Assembly (NCBI RefSeq): GCF_001039355.2 | Contig: NW_019773881.1 | Location: forward strand, 459,610-523,609 | DNA length: 64,000 bases | DNA from: Lingula anatina | Lineage: Eukaryota > Brachiopoda > Lingulata > Lingulida > Lingulidae | Direction of reading: 5' to 3' | Shown here: in pieces, positions 10,473-21,349 of the stretch | Numbering within the stretch: position 1 is the first letter of the stretch | Layout: each line of letters starts with the position of its first letter | Made by a program: the position numbers and the translations under genes | Notes under the pieces: generated by a model | Told to the model about the DNA's origin: nothing | Databases searched by the model: none | Seen by the model: the letters and a program-made list of their open reading frames with translations, nothing else

Positions 10473-10518
10473 GGCTAGGTAGCTCAGTTGGTAGAGCAGT
10501 GGCTTGGTGTGCAAGAGT
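10473..10518 (+). repeat. tRNA-like SINE head, copy 5, cut by gap
   Basis: The A-box half is present; the rest is lost in the gap that begins at 10519. Confidence 0.75.
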
Positions 10519-11199
10519 NNNNNNNNNNNNNNNNNNNNNNNNNNNNNNNNNNNNNNNNNNNNNNNNNNNNNNNNNNNNNNNNNNNNNNNNNNNNNNNNNN
10601 NNNNNNNNNNNNNNNNNNNNNNNNNNNNNNNNNNNNNNNNNNNNNNNNNNNNNNNNNNNNNNNNNNNNNNNNNNNNNNNNNNNNNNNNNNNNNNNNNNNN
10701 NNNNNNNNNNNNNNNNNNNNNNNNNNNNNNNNNNNNNNNNNNNNNNNNNNNNNNNNNNNNNNNNNNNNNNNNNNNNNNNNNNNNNNNNNNNNNNNNNNNN
10801 NNNNNNNNNNNNNNNNNNNNNNNNNNNNNNNNNNNNNNNNNNNNNNNNNNNNNNNNNNNNNNNNNNNNNNNNNNNNNNNNNNNNNNNNNNNNNNNNNNNN
10901 NNNNNNNNNNNNNNNNNNNNNNNNNNNNNNNNNNNNNNNNNNNNNNNNNNNNNNNNNNNNNNNNNNNNNNNNNNNNNNNNNNNNNNNNNNNNNNNNNNNN
11001 NNNNNNNNNNNNNNNNNNNNNNNNNNNNNNNNNNNNNNNNNNNNNNNNNNNNNNNNNNNNNNNNNNNNNNNNNNNNNNNNNNNNNNNNNNNNNNNNNNNN
11101 NNNNNNNNNNNNNNNNNNNNNNNNNNNNNNNNNNNNNNNNNNNNNNNNNNNNNNNNNNNNNNNNNNNNNNNNNNNNNNNNNNNNNNNNNNNNNNNNNNN
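10519..11199. other. Assembly gap (681 n)
   Basis: Run of n inside the tandem tRNA-like cluster, most likely collapsed repeat copies. Open frames spanning it are artefacts. Confidence 1.
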
Positions 11200-11278
11200 A
11201 GCTCAACTACCACAATCGGAAAGTCGAAGATGTTAAAATTGGCTTTAGCCCCTGTAGAGGCTGGCAGGTGTTGGCCCT

Positions 11279-11350
11279 GGCTGGGTAGCTCAGTTGGTAG
11301 AGCAGTTGGACAGTGTGCAAGAGTCCCAGGTTCGAATCCCAGGGGGAACC
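11279..11350 (+). repeat. tRNA-like SINE head, copy 6
   Basis: Starts GGCTGGG; A box and GGTTCGAATCC B box intact; ends GGGGGAACC. Confidence 0.8.
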
Positions 11351-11569
11351 TGCAGTTTTCCTACCAGCCTAGCGATTGGTCCAGCTCAACTACCACAATC
11401 GGAAAGTCGATGCTGTTGAAATCGGCTATAGTACTTTAAACATACTGGAATTGGTCTGAACTAGTACAATCGGTGTGTCGCGATTGGTCTAGCTCAACTA
11501 CCACAATCGGAAAGTCGAAGATGTTAAAATTGGCTTTAGCCCCTGTAGAGGCTGGCAGGTGTTGGCCCT

Positions 11570-11641
11570 GGCTGGGTAGCTCAGTTGGTAGAGCGGTTGG
11601 ACAGTGTGCAAGAGTCCCAGGTTCGAATCCCAGGGGGAACC
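11570..11641 (+). repeat. tRNA-like SINE head, copy 7
   Basis: Near-identical to copy 6, as are the roughly 200 bp before it, so the pair is a recent tandem duplication of a ~291-bp unit. Confidence 0.8.
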
Positions 11642-11860
11642 TGCAGTTTTCCTACCAGCCTAGCGATTGGTCCAGCTGAACTACCACAATCCGAAAGTTG
11701 ATGCTGTCGAAATCGGCTCTAGTACTTTAAACATACTGGAATTGGTCCGAACTAGTACAATCGGTGTGTCGCGATTGGTCTAGCTCAACCACCACAATCG
11801 GAAAGTCGAAGATGTTAAAACTGGCTCTAGCCCCTGTATAGGGTTGCGTTTGTTGGCCCT

Positions 11861-11931
11861 GGCTGGGTAGCTCAGTTGGTATAGCAGTCACACTGTTCTC
11901 AAAAGTTTTGGGTTCGAATCCTGGTCGAGCC
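11861..11931 (+). repeat. tRNA-like SINE head, copy 8 (diverged)
   Basis: A box has GGTATAGC; the middle differs from all other copies; B box GGTTCGAATCC intact; ends CGAGCC, which pairs better with its GGCT start than the other copies do. Confidence 0.75.
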
Positions 11932-11944
11932 TGGTCCCTGGTCA

Positions 11945-12162
11945 ATGGGAATTAGAGTTTCTAGCATTAATGGGGTGGGGTTTTTCTCTTTGTAAACCCG
12001 ACTGTTTGTTTATCTCAACTCTCCTCAAGAAGGAGTCCGAATCTGCACAGATGCGTTTCCGGTGCATTTCCAATTCTCAGACGACACGAAGATTCTGCAT
12101 GTTGGTTATCATGGTAAGCAGTATACGTGTTTATTATTTGCGAATGATATTTGTAAGTCTGC
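11945..12162 (+). promoter_or_regulatory. Inverted UGGT promoter/first-exon copy fused to the exon-like array
   Basis: 11945-12113 is the reverse complement of the D1/D2 first exon and 5' UTR and ends ATG followed by the donor GTAAGCAG (12114). Homology to the D1 intron continues to about 12162 (GTAAGC, TTATTATTTGCGAA, TTTGTAAGTCT). It then switches abruptly into an exon-like module (acceptor TTTCAG at 12187). A UGGT-type promoter and first exon thus face right into the array. Whether it is transcribed is unknown. Confidence 0.6.
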
Positions 12163-12252
12163 TTGATGATGTGTTATCTGATTTCAGCAGAGAAGAAGGT
12201 TTGTCTCATGTATTATCATCACACTGAGGATAGCTAATTTATAAAGTCATGT

Positions 12253-12881
12253 AGGTTTACAGGGTTCTCCGCAGGCCTTTATCGTATCGGCAACGATACG
12301 CAACTCTTTTTGTTGTACGCTTCTTTTTTTTTTGGCATTACGATTCTTTGAACTCCAATACCCTTGAAGAATGTGTGTGCCCAATGCCTTTAATGCCTTT
12401 ATTCCCGACAGTCGCGATGCAAACGACTTGTGTGCATACTTGAATCTCTTGTGTGCACGTTAAGTTGTTTATTTTTATTCTGCCTGGTGCAGTAATACAA
12501 GTTTTAACATCTCATGTTGAGGGCGCGGGATCTGGGCACTGACAAGTTTTGAATATCAACATCTGCTTATTAGTTTCATCATCAATGTAATTCTGTGAGA
12601 TTTGTTTGCTTTATCTATATTTTTGGAGATATATAATAAATGGTCTATCCTTCATGTTATTTTGACTGAAGAATAGTAGCAGTCCTGATCATTTATAAAT
12701 AAATGAATCCATGTGGCAAGATCAGAAAGAATGCAGTGCTATTTTCCCGCAAAATTTGGTCCTGCACGTGGGCTATGTTATAATGATTTAATGAGATGCA
12801 ATCTGGATTACTCGCGAAATCAGGTCAGCTTCAGTCACGTGTACAGTATTTGGCTTTTTCATTGGATGTTTCTCTTCACAG
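12253..12881. other. No gene seen
   Basis: AT-rich, probably intronic, ending in the polypyrimidine tract TGTTTCTCTTCACAG that precedes the exon at 12882. Confidence 0.5.
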
Positions 12882-13133
12882 TTTGATGAAGGATCAAAAT
12901 GCCACCCCGAAGACATGTGCGGTCGCATAATATTACAAAATTCTTTCACGTGGTTCCTAGAGTTGGTAAACAAACACGTGGAGGTCACGTCCACTGGTAC
13001 TGCAGATGAATCTCCTGAAAGGAATCAAGATAATGACCCCGTTTTGTCCGCCACAGCCATGGTGGACCTCATAGACACTGCTGTGTCCAGTAATATCAGG
13101 GCTGTAACAGAAGACCATGGAAAATTGAAATAG
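12882..13133 (+). CDS. Candidate terminal exon of an unrecognised gene
   Basis: A strong acceptor (CTCTTCACAG at 12872-12881) opens an 83-codon frame that ends with TAG. It starts FDEGSKCHPEDMCG, has a hydrophobic/aromatic middle (SFTWFLELVNKHVEV), then an acidic stretch (ADESPERNQDND) and a helix-like tail (MVDLIDTAVSSNI). A possible AATAAA lies near 13395. I do not recognise the family. No matching upstream exon was found; the inverted first exon at 12113 is the nearest donor and ends in phase 0, compatible with this exon if it begins in phase 0. It could be an orphan exon or chance. Confidence 0.35.
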   Translation, partial: FDEGSKCHPEDMCGRIILQNSFTWFLELVNKHVEVTSTGTADESPERNQDNDPVLSATAMVDLIDTAVSSNIRAVTEDHGKLK

Positions 13134-13583
13134 CCGAGGGATCCGAAAAAAAGAAAAACGGGCGTCAACCCCCCACGGCTTACTACGTATACATGGCAAC
13201 AGGTGACTGCTGACAAGAAGGGTGTGGTTTTTTTTCATGTTAAAATGTCAAAAAACAATTGAATATCCGTATAACGTTAGTCTACTCTAGTATGTCATGG
13301 ATATTTATTTAGCAAAAAATCAAAAATGGAAACTTTTTGTAGGAAGTCCAGATTTACACTTCAGACCCCGGACCCCAGTTCAGTTCTATAACCCAATAAA
13401 TCTCCACCGGACAGTATAGTACTGTCCATTTGCGGACATGTCTTAGGTCTAGTGCATTTGTACTGATATTTTTGGTGTTTTCAGGAATGCTATGTCGAAT
13501 ATAGTGTCTGAGGGCAAGGGTATAGATATTGAATCAAAGCTGTACATGCAAAATTAAGTTGGCAGATTTATACTGTGTTCTTA

Positions 13584-13798
13584 GACCCCATTTCCACAGA
13601 TTAGATCGATCTACTTTAGATCAACCTAACTCCCTGGGGGTTCTCGCTAAATAGCTGTCAGTCGAGCGGACACGAAAGTTAATTACCCCCTTACAGCTTG
13701 TAGTAGGCAGGACGGACATTTAAGCCACATTATCTGACAGTAATCTAGTGAGACTCCTCGCGGGGATAGATCGATCTAAAAGCTCTGGGAATACAGCC
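13584..13798. mobile_element. PIF/Harbinger-type MITE, copy M2
   Basis: 215 bp with TTA duplication at 13581-13583 and 13799-13801. Right terminus reads GGCTGTATTCCCAGAG on the minus strand; the left terminus is GACCCCATTTCCACAG. Confidence 0.85.
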
Positions 13799-14595
13799 TT
13801 AATATGCAGTCATTTCAGTATTGGTCATGCACAGAGCTGCAGTTTTTTATGTATTTTTTACTTTTGTATGCAAGTAAATATTTCTTGAAATGATTGTTTT
13901 TTTAACTGAGATCTACTTTTATAAATCTAAATAGATGTAAACTGGTCCTAAATACACCATAGCAACCTGCATTACATTATGCTGTTAGTGGGACTGAAGA
14001 GCTTCAGATTGCATGAAATTGCACCCTTTTTGCATGAAATAATGAAAATTTTTCCTCCGGAATACACTACCCCAGACCCCCCCCCCCCCCTTGTGCAACA
14101 ATAATATTGTTATATTTTGTTGTTCTCTTCAATCCCCTTTTGACCCTTACAACTAGATCCCTTTTGACACTCACAGCTAGAAAAAAATTAATGCATTCAT
14201 TCTGAAGCCTGTGTACTGCCTGTTGTTATGCTGTATGTGTCTCTATATATTCTAATCACTATGCATGTCTGTTTTGTGGCTGTATGTGTTTATATATACT
14301 TTGAACCTTGTAGCCTTAGTAGAGGTCAGTGCAAAAAAAAAAAAAAATTATACAGTGTTCTCTTCAAACCCAACCATCACCACTATATAATATAATACCT
14401 GGGAATATATCACTTTGTTAAAGGGACACTTAGATCCCACCTAGTTTCATATATGTTCAGAGTTAAAAGGGTTAATGTGAACTTGTGGGGGTGAGCAAGA
14501 ATTTCTGACAGTCATTTAAATCCCTACATATGAACTTTTAATTTAATGTTTGTAGTCTCATGCCTCACAATACATTGTCTTTTGTGACACTGTAT

Positions 14596-14896
14596 GGCCC
14601 ATTCACATCGAGTTGAGCCATGGCTCTTCAAAGCCACGACCTAAATATGGCGGACGTACATGAAAGGAAAACTGCCTAATATTTTAATAGTCTCTCCGCC
14701 TTTCACACACCTCCCCATGCATCGTCCCTGCGGGGGTACAGTCATCAAATCTTGGCTCCATTGGGATGATACTTGGGGAGGCATGTGAGGGACGGAGGGA
14801 CTATTAAAAGATTAGGCAGTTTTCCTTTCATTTACAACCGCCATATTTAGGTCATGGCTTTGTAGAGCCATGGCTCAACTCGATGTGAATGCGGCC
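14596..14896. mobile_element. Foldback MITE with ~100-bp arms
   Basis: A 301-bp near-palindrome with termini GGCCCATTCACATCGAG and CTCGATGTGAATGCGGCC, and arms extending through GAGCCATGGCTC and CCTAAATATGGCGG to ACTGCCTAAT. Flanked by TAT (14593-14595 and 14897-14899). Its terminal GGC..CATTCACAT resembles the end of the Harbinger element at 21785. Confidence 0.85.
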
Positions 14897-15229
14897 TATG
14901 TGTCTATATATATTCTGATCACTATCTATGTTTGTTTTGTAAAAGGGTCACTTAGAGATTTATATTTGTTCAGAGTTAAAAAGCTAATGTGAACTCGTGG
15001 ACGTAATCAAAAATTTCTGACGGTCATTCCAATCCCTGTATATAAACATTAATTTTATGTTTATATTCTGATGCTTTAGAGTGCATTGAATTTTGTGAGG
15101 CTGTATGTGTCTGTATAAATTCTGATCACTATCTATGTTTGTGTTGTGGCTGTATGTGTTTATATATTTTTTTATCACTGTGATGTGTCTATTTTGTAAC
15201 TGCTGTATGTCTGCATATATTCTTTTCAG

Positions 15230-15324
15230 CGGAGATGAAGAAGTGTCTTCTGGATTATCATTACACTGAGGACAGCTACACTCATCATCACATCAAGATC
15301 TACAGCATTGCAGCCTCACCACAG
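15230..15324 (+). other. Exon-like module, the only fully open copy
   Basis: 95 nt between TTTTCAG and GTCAGTG. In the frame of GAG-ATG-AAG it reads MKKCLLDYHYTEDS, then YTHHHIKIYSIAASPQ, with no stop before the donor, because TAA is TAC here. The length is not a multiple of three, so tandem inclusion would shift frame. No known family recognised. Confidence 0.45.
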
Positions 15325-15434
15325 GTCAGTGCAAAAATGATATTGCTATACTTTGTTGTTCTCTTCAATCCCCTTTTGATCCTTACCACTTTATATAGTT
15401 CCTGGGAAATTATTATTTTTAAAGGGGTCACTTG

Positions 15435-15681
15435 GGGACAATCCCCCAGATATTTGGATTGATCTATCTCCCTGGGGAGTGTGACTAAATTGCTATCAAC
15501 TTAACTGTCTTAAATGTCTATCACACTTAGAAAAGCTGTAAGGGGGTAATTATCTTTACCCCTGTGTTGGTTTGATATCCCTGGCAGACAATTAAGTCGA
15601 TTAAGTTGATGGCAATATAGTGAGACTCCTTAGGGAGTTAGACCGATCCAGATGGATTGATCAAGGTATGGGAACCCAGTC
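15435..15681. mobile_element. PIF/Harbinger-type MITE, copy M4
   Basis: 247 bp inserted in the AAAGGGTCACTTAGATCCCA block of the array; TTG (15432-15434) and TTA (15682-15684) flank it. Left end GGGACAATCCCCCAGATA, right end ATGGGAACCCAGTC. Confidence 0.8.
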
Positions 15682-16142
15682 TTAGATCCCACACAATTTT
15701 ATATATGTTCAAATTAACAAGGGTTGATATGAGCTCATAGGGGTTGCAGTGGGCAGGCGCTGAGAAAAATCTGTATAGGTGAAATTTCCTGCAAATTATC
15801 ATTTTTAAAAGGGTCACTTAAATCCCACAGAGTGTTTATATGTTCAGAGTGAAAAGGGTTAATATGAACTAATGGATGTGAACAAGAATTTCTGACAGTC
15901 ATTTCAATTCCTATATACAAACATTGAATTTAATGTTTTCTCATGCCTTACACTGTCTTTTGTGACAGTGTGTGTCTGTATATATTCTGCTTACTGTATA
16001 TGTCTGTTTTGTCATTGTTTGAATGTTTAATATATTCCGATCTCTGTATTATATCTGTGTTGTATATACTGTATGTGCCTGTATATGTTATATATTGATG
16101 ATTTGTTCTCTTATTTCAGTAGAGATGAAGGTATGTCTCTTG

Positions 16143-16367
16143 GACCCCACTTCCATAGATTTTAGATCGATCTATCCCTGTAGGGAGTCTCACTAGATTA
16201 CTGTCAGCTTAGCCGGCTTAAGTGTCTGTCCCGCCTACTGTAAGCTGTAAAGGGGTAATTAGCTATGGTGCGTGCTCAGCTGACTGCAATTTAGTTTGAA
16301 CCCCCAGGGAGTTAGGTCGATCTAAATCTTAATCCTTGAATCAATCTAAATCTCTGGGAATACAGCC
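16143..16367. mobile_element. PIF/Harbinger-type MITE, copy M3, inside an exon-like module
   Basis: 225 bp splitting the module 16120-16450 at CTCTTGGATTAT. TTG is duplicated at 16140-16142 and 16368-16370. Uninterrupted modules elsewhere serve as the empty site. Confidence 0.85.
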
Positions 16368-17874
16368 TTGGATTATCATCCAACTGAGGACAGCTAATTT
16401 ATAAACTCATCATCACCAGCAAGATCTACAATGTCACAGCTTCAGCACAGGTCAGTGCAACAATAATATTGTTATACTTTGTTGTTCTCTTCAATACCCT
16501 TTTGACCCTCACAACTAGAAAAAATTTAATGCATACATTCTGAAGCCTGTGTACTGCCTGTTGTGATGCTGTATGTGTCACTATATATTCTGATCACTAT
16601 GCATGTCTGTTTTGTGGCTGTATGTGTTTATATATATTTTGATCACTGTGATGTGTCTATGTTGTAACTGCTGTATATGTCTGCATATATTCTTAATTAA
16701 TGATGTGTTCTCTGATTTCAGCAGAGGTGAAGGTGTATCTCCTTGATTATATCATCATACTTAGGACATCTAAACTCATCATCACATCAAGACCACAACA
16801 TCGCAGCCTCAGCACAAGTCAGTGCAATAATGATATTGCTATACTTTGTTGTTCTCTTCAATCCCCTTTTGACCAGCACCACTTTATATATTATCTTGGT
16901 AATTATCATTTTGTAAAAGGGTCACTTAGTTCCTACTCAGTTTTAACTATGTTCAAAGTGAAAATAATGTCAACTTGAGGGGTGAACAAAAATTTCTGAG
17001 TCATTCCAATCCCTATAAATAAACACTAAATTTTGTTTTTATTCTGATGCCTCACAGTGCATTGTGTTTTGTGACACTAAATATGTGTGTGTATTTTCTG
17101 ATCAATGTATATGTGTGTTTTATCACTGTATGACTGTTTAAAGATATTCTGATCTCTGTGTTATGTTTGTGTTGTAACTACTGTGTACGTCTGCATATAT
17201 TCTTTATTGATGATGTGTTTTCTGATTTCAATAGAGATGAAGATATGTCTGTTGGATTATCATTTCACTGAGGACAGCTTATTTATAAACTCATCATCAC
17301 CTACAATATCTACAACCTTGTAGCCTTAGTAGAGGTCAGTGCAAAAAAAAAAAAAATTATACTCTGTTCTATTCAAACCCTTTGTGACCATCACCACTAT
17401 ATAATATAATACCTGGGAATATATCACTTTGTTAAAGGGACACTTAGATCCCACTCAGTTTTATATATGTTCAGAGTTAAAAGGGTTAATGTGAACTTGT
17501 GGGGGTGACCAAGAATGTCTGACAGTCATTTAAAACCCCATATATGCATGAACTTTAAATTTAATGTTTGTATTCTCATGCCTCACAAACCATTGTCTTT
17601 TGTGACACTGTGTGTGTCTATATATATTCTGATCACTATCTATGTTTGTTTTGTAAAAGGGTCACCTAGAGATTTATATATGTTCAGAGTTTAAAAGGTT
17701 AATGTGAACTCGTGGACCTAATCAAAAATTTCTGACGGTCATTCCAATCCCTGTATGTAAACATTAAATTTTATGTTTATATTCTGATGCTTTAGAGTGC
17801 ATTGAATTTTGTGAGGCTGTATGTGTCTGTATTTATTCTGATCAGTATCTATGTTTGTGTTGTGGCTGTATGTG

Positions 17875-18137
17875 ATAGATACAATATGAGTTGCCGAGCT
17901 GTACGTGAAATATTACGAGTGTATTGGCAAGCCGCAGGCGAGACAATACACGAGTAATTTTCACGTACAGCTCGGCGACGAGTGTTGTATCTGGCTTAAA
18001 CCACGGCCTCTGATTGGCTACTACACTAGTGAGGAACGGGAGTGCAACAGACGGTGGAACGCACTCGTACATGATGTGCATGTATGTCGAATACAGCACG
18101 GCCAGGCTTTTGTTCTACGTGCTAGCCGTGGTTTAAG
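17875..18137. mobile_element. Palindrome-bearing insertion related to the D1/D2 3440-3600 repeat
   Basis: Inserted in a monomer between GGCTGTATGTG and TTTATATATATTTTG. The left half is a near-palindrome (GCCGAGCTGTACGTGAAA with TTTCACGTACAGCTCGGC). The right half (17997-18135), inverted, matches 3442-3560 (CCACGGCTAGCACGTAGAAC with CTGTTGCACTCCCGTT). Termini are not certain. Confidence 0.6.
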
Positions 18138-18416
18138 TGTTTATATATATTTTGATCACTGTGATGTGTCTATTTTGTAACTGCTGTATATGTCTGCATA
18201 TATTCTTTTCAGCGGAGATGAAGGTGTGTCTTCTGGATTATCATCACACTGAGGACAGCTAAACTAATCATCACATCAAGATCTACAGCATTGCAGCCTC
18301 ACCACAGGTCAGTGCAAAAATGATATTGCTATACTTTGTTGTTCTCTTCATTCCCCTTTTGATCCTTACCACTTTATATAATTCCTGGGAAATTATTATT
18401 TTTAAAGGGATCACTT

Positions 18417-18540
18417 TTGGACAATCCCCTAGATATTTGGATTGATCTATCTCCCTGGGGAGTCTAAATAAATTGCTATAAACTTAACCGTCTTAAATGT
18501 CTGTTGAGCTTAGTAAAGCTGTAAGGGGGTAATTATCTTT
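18417..18540. mobile_element. Truncated Harbinger-type MITE, copy M5
   Basis: Left half of the M4/M6 family only. It stops within GGTAATTATCTTT and is joined directly to ATGCAGCCTTAG at 18541. Confidence 0.75.
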
Positions 18541-20616
18541 ATGCAGCCTTAGAGTGCATTGAATTTTGTGAGGCTGTATGTGTCTGTATAAATTCTGATC
18601 ACTATCTATGTTTATGTTGTGGCTGTATGTGTTTATATATATTTTGATCACTGTGACGTGTCTGTGTTGCAACTGCTGTATAAGTCTGCATATATTCTTT
18701 TCAGCGGAGATGAAGGTGTGTCTTTTGGATTATCATCACACTGAGGACAGCTAAACTCAACATCATATCAGGATCTCCAGCATCGCAGCCTTACCAAAGG
18801 TCAGCGCAAAAATGATATTGCTATACTTTGTTGTTCTCTTCAATCCCCTTTTGATCCTTACCACTTTATATAGTTCCTGGGAAATTATCATTTTTAAAAG
18901 GGTCACTTGGGGACAGTCCCACAGATATTTGGATTGATCTATCTCCCTGGGGAGTGTGACTAAATTGCTATCAACTTAACTGTCTTAAATGTCTATCACA
19001 CTTAGAAAAGCTGTAAGGGGGTAATTATCTTTACCCCCGTGTTGGTTCGATATCCCTGGCAGACAATTAAGTCGATTAAGTTGATAGCAATCTAGTGAGA
19101 CTCCTTAGGGAGTTAGACTGATCCGGATGGATTGATCAAGGTATGGGAACCCAGTCTTAGATCCCACACAGTTTTATATATGTTCAAATTGACAAGGGTT
19201 GATGTGAACTCATAGGGGTTGGGGTGGGAAGGCGCTGAGAAAAATCTGTATATAGAAGAAATTTCCTGCATATTATCATTTTTAAAAGGGTCACTTAAAT
19301 CCCACCGAGTCTTTTATATGTTCAGAGTGAAAATTAAGGGTTAATATGAACTGGTGGATGTGAACAAGAATTTCTGACAGTCATTCCAATTCCTATATAT
19401 AAACATTAAATTTAATGTTTTCTCATGCCTTACAGTGCATTGTCTTTTGTGACAGTGTGTGTCTGTATATATTCTGCTTACTGTATATGTCTGCTTTGTC
19501 ATTGTTTGAATGTTTAAATATATTCTGATCTCTGTATTATATCTGTGTTGTGTATACTGTATGTGCCTGTATTCTCTGATTTCAGCAGAGATGAAGGTAT
19601 GTCTTTTGGATTATCATCCAACTGAGGACAGCTTATTTTTAACTCATCATCACCAGCAAGATCTACAATGTCACAGCTTCAGCACAGGTCAGTGCAACAA
19701 TAATATTGTTATACTTTGTTGTTCTCTTCAATACCCTTTTGACCCTCACAACTAGAAAAAAATTCCTGCATGCATTCTGAAGCCTGTGTACTGCCTGTTG
19801 CATTGCTTTATGTGTCTCTATATATTCTGATCACTATGCATGTCTGTTTTGTATGTGTTTATATATATTTTGATCACTGTAATGTGTCTATGTTGTAACT
19901 GCCGTATATGTCTGCATATATTCTCAATTAATGATGTGTTCTCTGATTTCAGCAGAGATGAAGGTGTATCTCCTTGATTATCATCATACGACATCTAAAC
20001 TGATCATCACATCAAGACCACAACATTGCAGCCTCAGCACAGGTCAGTGCAATAATGATATTGCTATACTTTGTTGTTCTCTTCTATCCCCTTTTGACAG
20101 TCACAACTATAATTAGTAGCTGTATAATTATCATTTTGTAAAAGGGCAACTTATATCCCACTGAGTTTTATATATGTACAAATTGACAAGGGTTGATATG
20201 AACTTGTAGGAGTTGTTTTGGGATGGCACTGAGTTTTCAACGGATATGACGGTATGAATCCTGGATTATCATCACACTGACGACAGCTTTTTTATAAACT
20301 CATCATCACTAGCAAGATCTACAATGTTGCAGCCTCAGCACAGGTCAGTGCAACAATAATATTGCTTTACTTAGTTGTTCATTTCAATCCCTTTTGACCC
20401 TCACAACTAGAAAAAAAATGCCTGCATACATTCTGAAGCCTGTGTACTGCCTGTTGTGATGCTGTATGTGTCTCTATATATTCTGATCACTATGCATGTT
20501 TGTTTTGTGGCTGTATGTGTTTATATATATTTTGATCACTGTGATATGTCTATGATGTAACTGCTGTATATGTCTGTATATATTCTTAATTAATGATGTG
20601 TTCTATGATTTCAGCA
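18541..20616. repeat. Segmental duplication block A
   Basis: Near-identical to A' (33899-35982), including exon-like modules and MITE M6/M7. It begins with ATGCAGCC-TTA, the last bases of the Harbinger right end plus its target duplication, although no Harbinger element stands here. Similarity ends inside an exon-like module near 20625. Confidence 0.85.
18910..19156. mobile_element. PIF/Harbinger-type MITE, copy M6
   Basis: 247 bp, flanked by TTG (18907-18909) and TTA (19157-19159), at the same relative position as M4. Confidence 0.8.
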
Positions 20617-21234
20617 GAAATGAAGGTGTATATCCTTGATATCATCATACTAAGGATATCTAAACTCATCATCACATCAAGACTACAACGTTGCAGCCTC
20701 AGCACAGGTCAGTGCAATAGTGATATTGCTATACTTTGTTGTTCTCTTCAATCCCCTTTTTACCTGCACCACTATATATATTTTCTTGGTAATTATCATT
20801 TTGTAAAAGGGCCACTTAGGTCCTACTCAGTTTTATCTGTGTTCAAAGTAAAAATAATGTCAACTTGTGGGGGCGAACAAAAATTTCTGACAGTCATTTC
20901 AATCCCTATAAATAAACACTAAATTTTGATTTATTCTGATGCCTCACAGTGCATTGTGTTTTGTGACACTAAATATGATTGTGTATTTTCTGATCACTGT
21001 ATATGTGTGTTTTATCATTGTATGACTGTTTAAATATAATCTTATCTTTGTGTTATATTTGTGTTGTAACTACTGTGTATGTCTGCATACATTCTTTATT
21101 GATGATGTGTTTTCTGATTTCAGCAGAGATGAAGGTATGTCTGTTGGATTATCATTTCACTGAAGACAGCTAATTTATAAACTCTTCATCACCTACGATA
21201 TCTACAACCTTGTAGTCTTAGTAGAGGTCAGTGC

Positions 21235-21349
<115 letters not shown>

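Larger units (their letters stand above)
9010..11945. repeat. Tandem cluster of tRNA-derived repeats
   Basis: Seven tRNA-like heads, each followed by a body of 200-350 bp containing short inverted CGATTGG and CAATCGG blocks. Two subfamilies are visible: heads starting GGCTAGG or GGCTCGG (9240-10518) and heads starting GGCTGGG (11279-11931). The cluster is interrupted by the gap 10519-11199 and is flanked by inverted copies of the UGGT promoter and first exon (8656-8822 and 11945-12113). Confidence 0.85.

Noticed and set aside
10400-11440. Long open frames across 10519-11199
   Set aside because: They consist almost entirely of unknown residues from the gap.
5447-11931. Functional tRNA genes
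   Set aside because: A and B boxes are good, but the anticodon stem, T-stem and acceptor stem do not pair over their full length, and the copies sit in a repeat body.
17875-18137. Exon encoding QARQYTSNFHVQLG-like peptide
   Set aside because: It lies in a palindromic repeat family also present at 3440-3600 and 7713-7870; there is no splice context.
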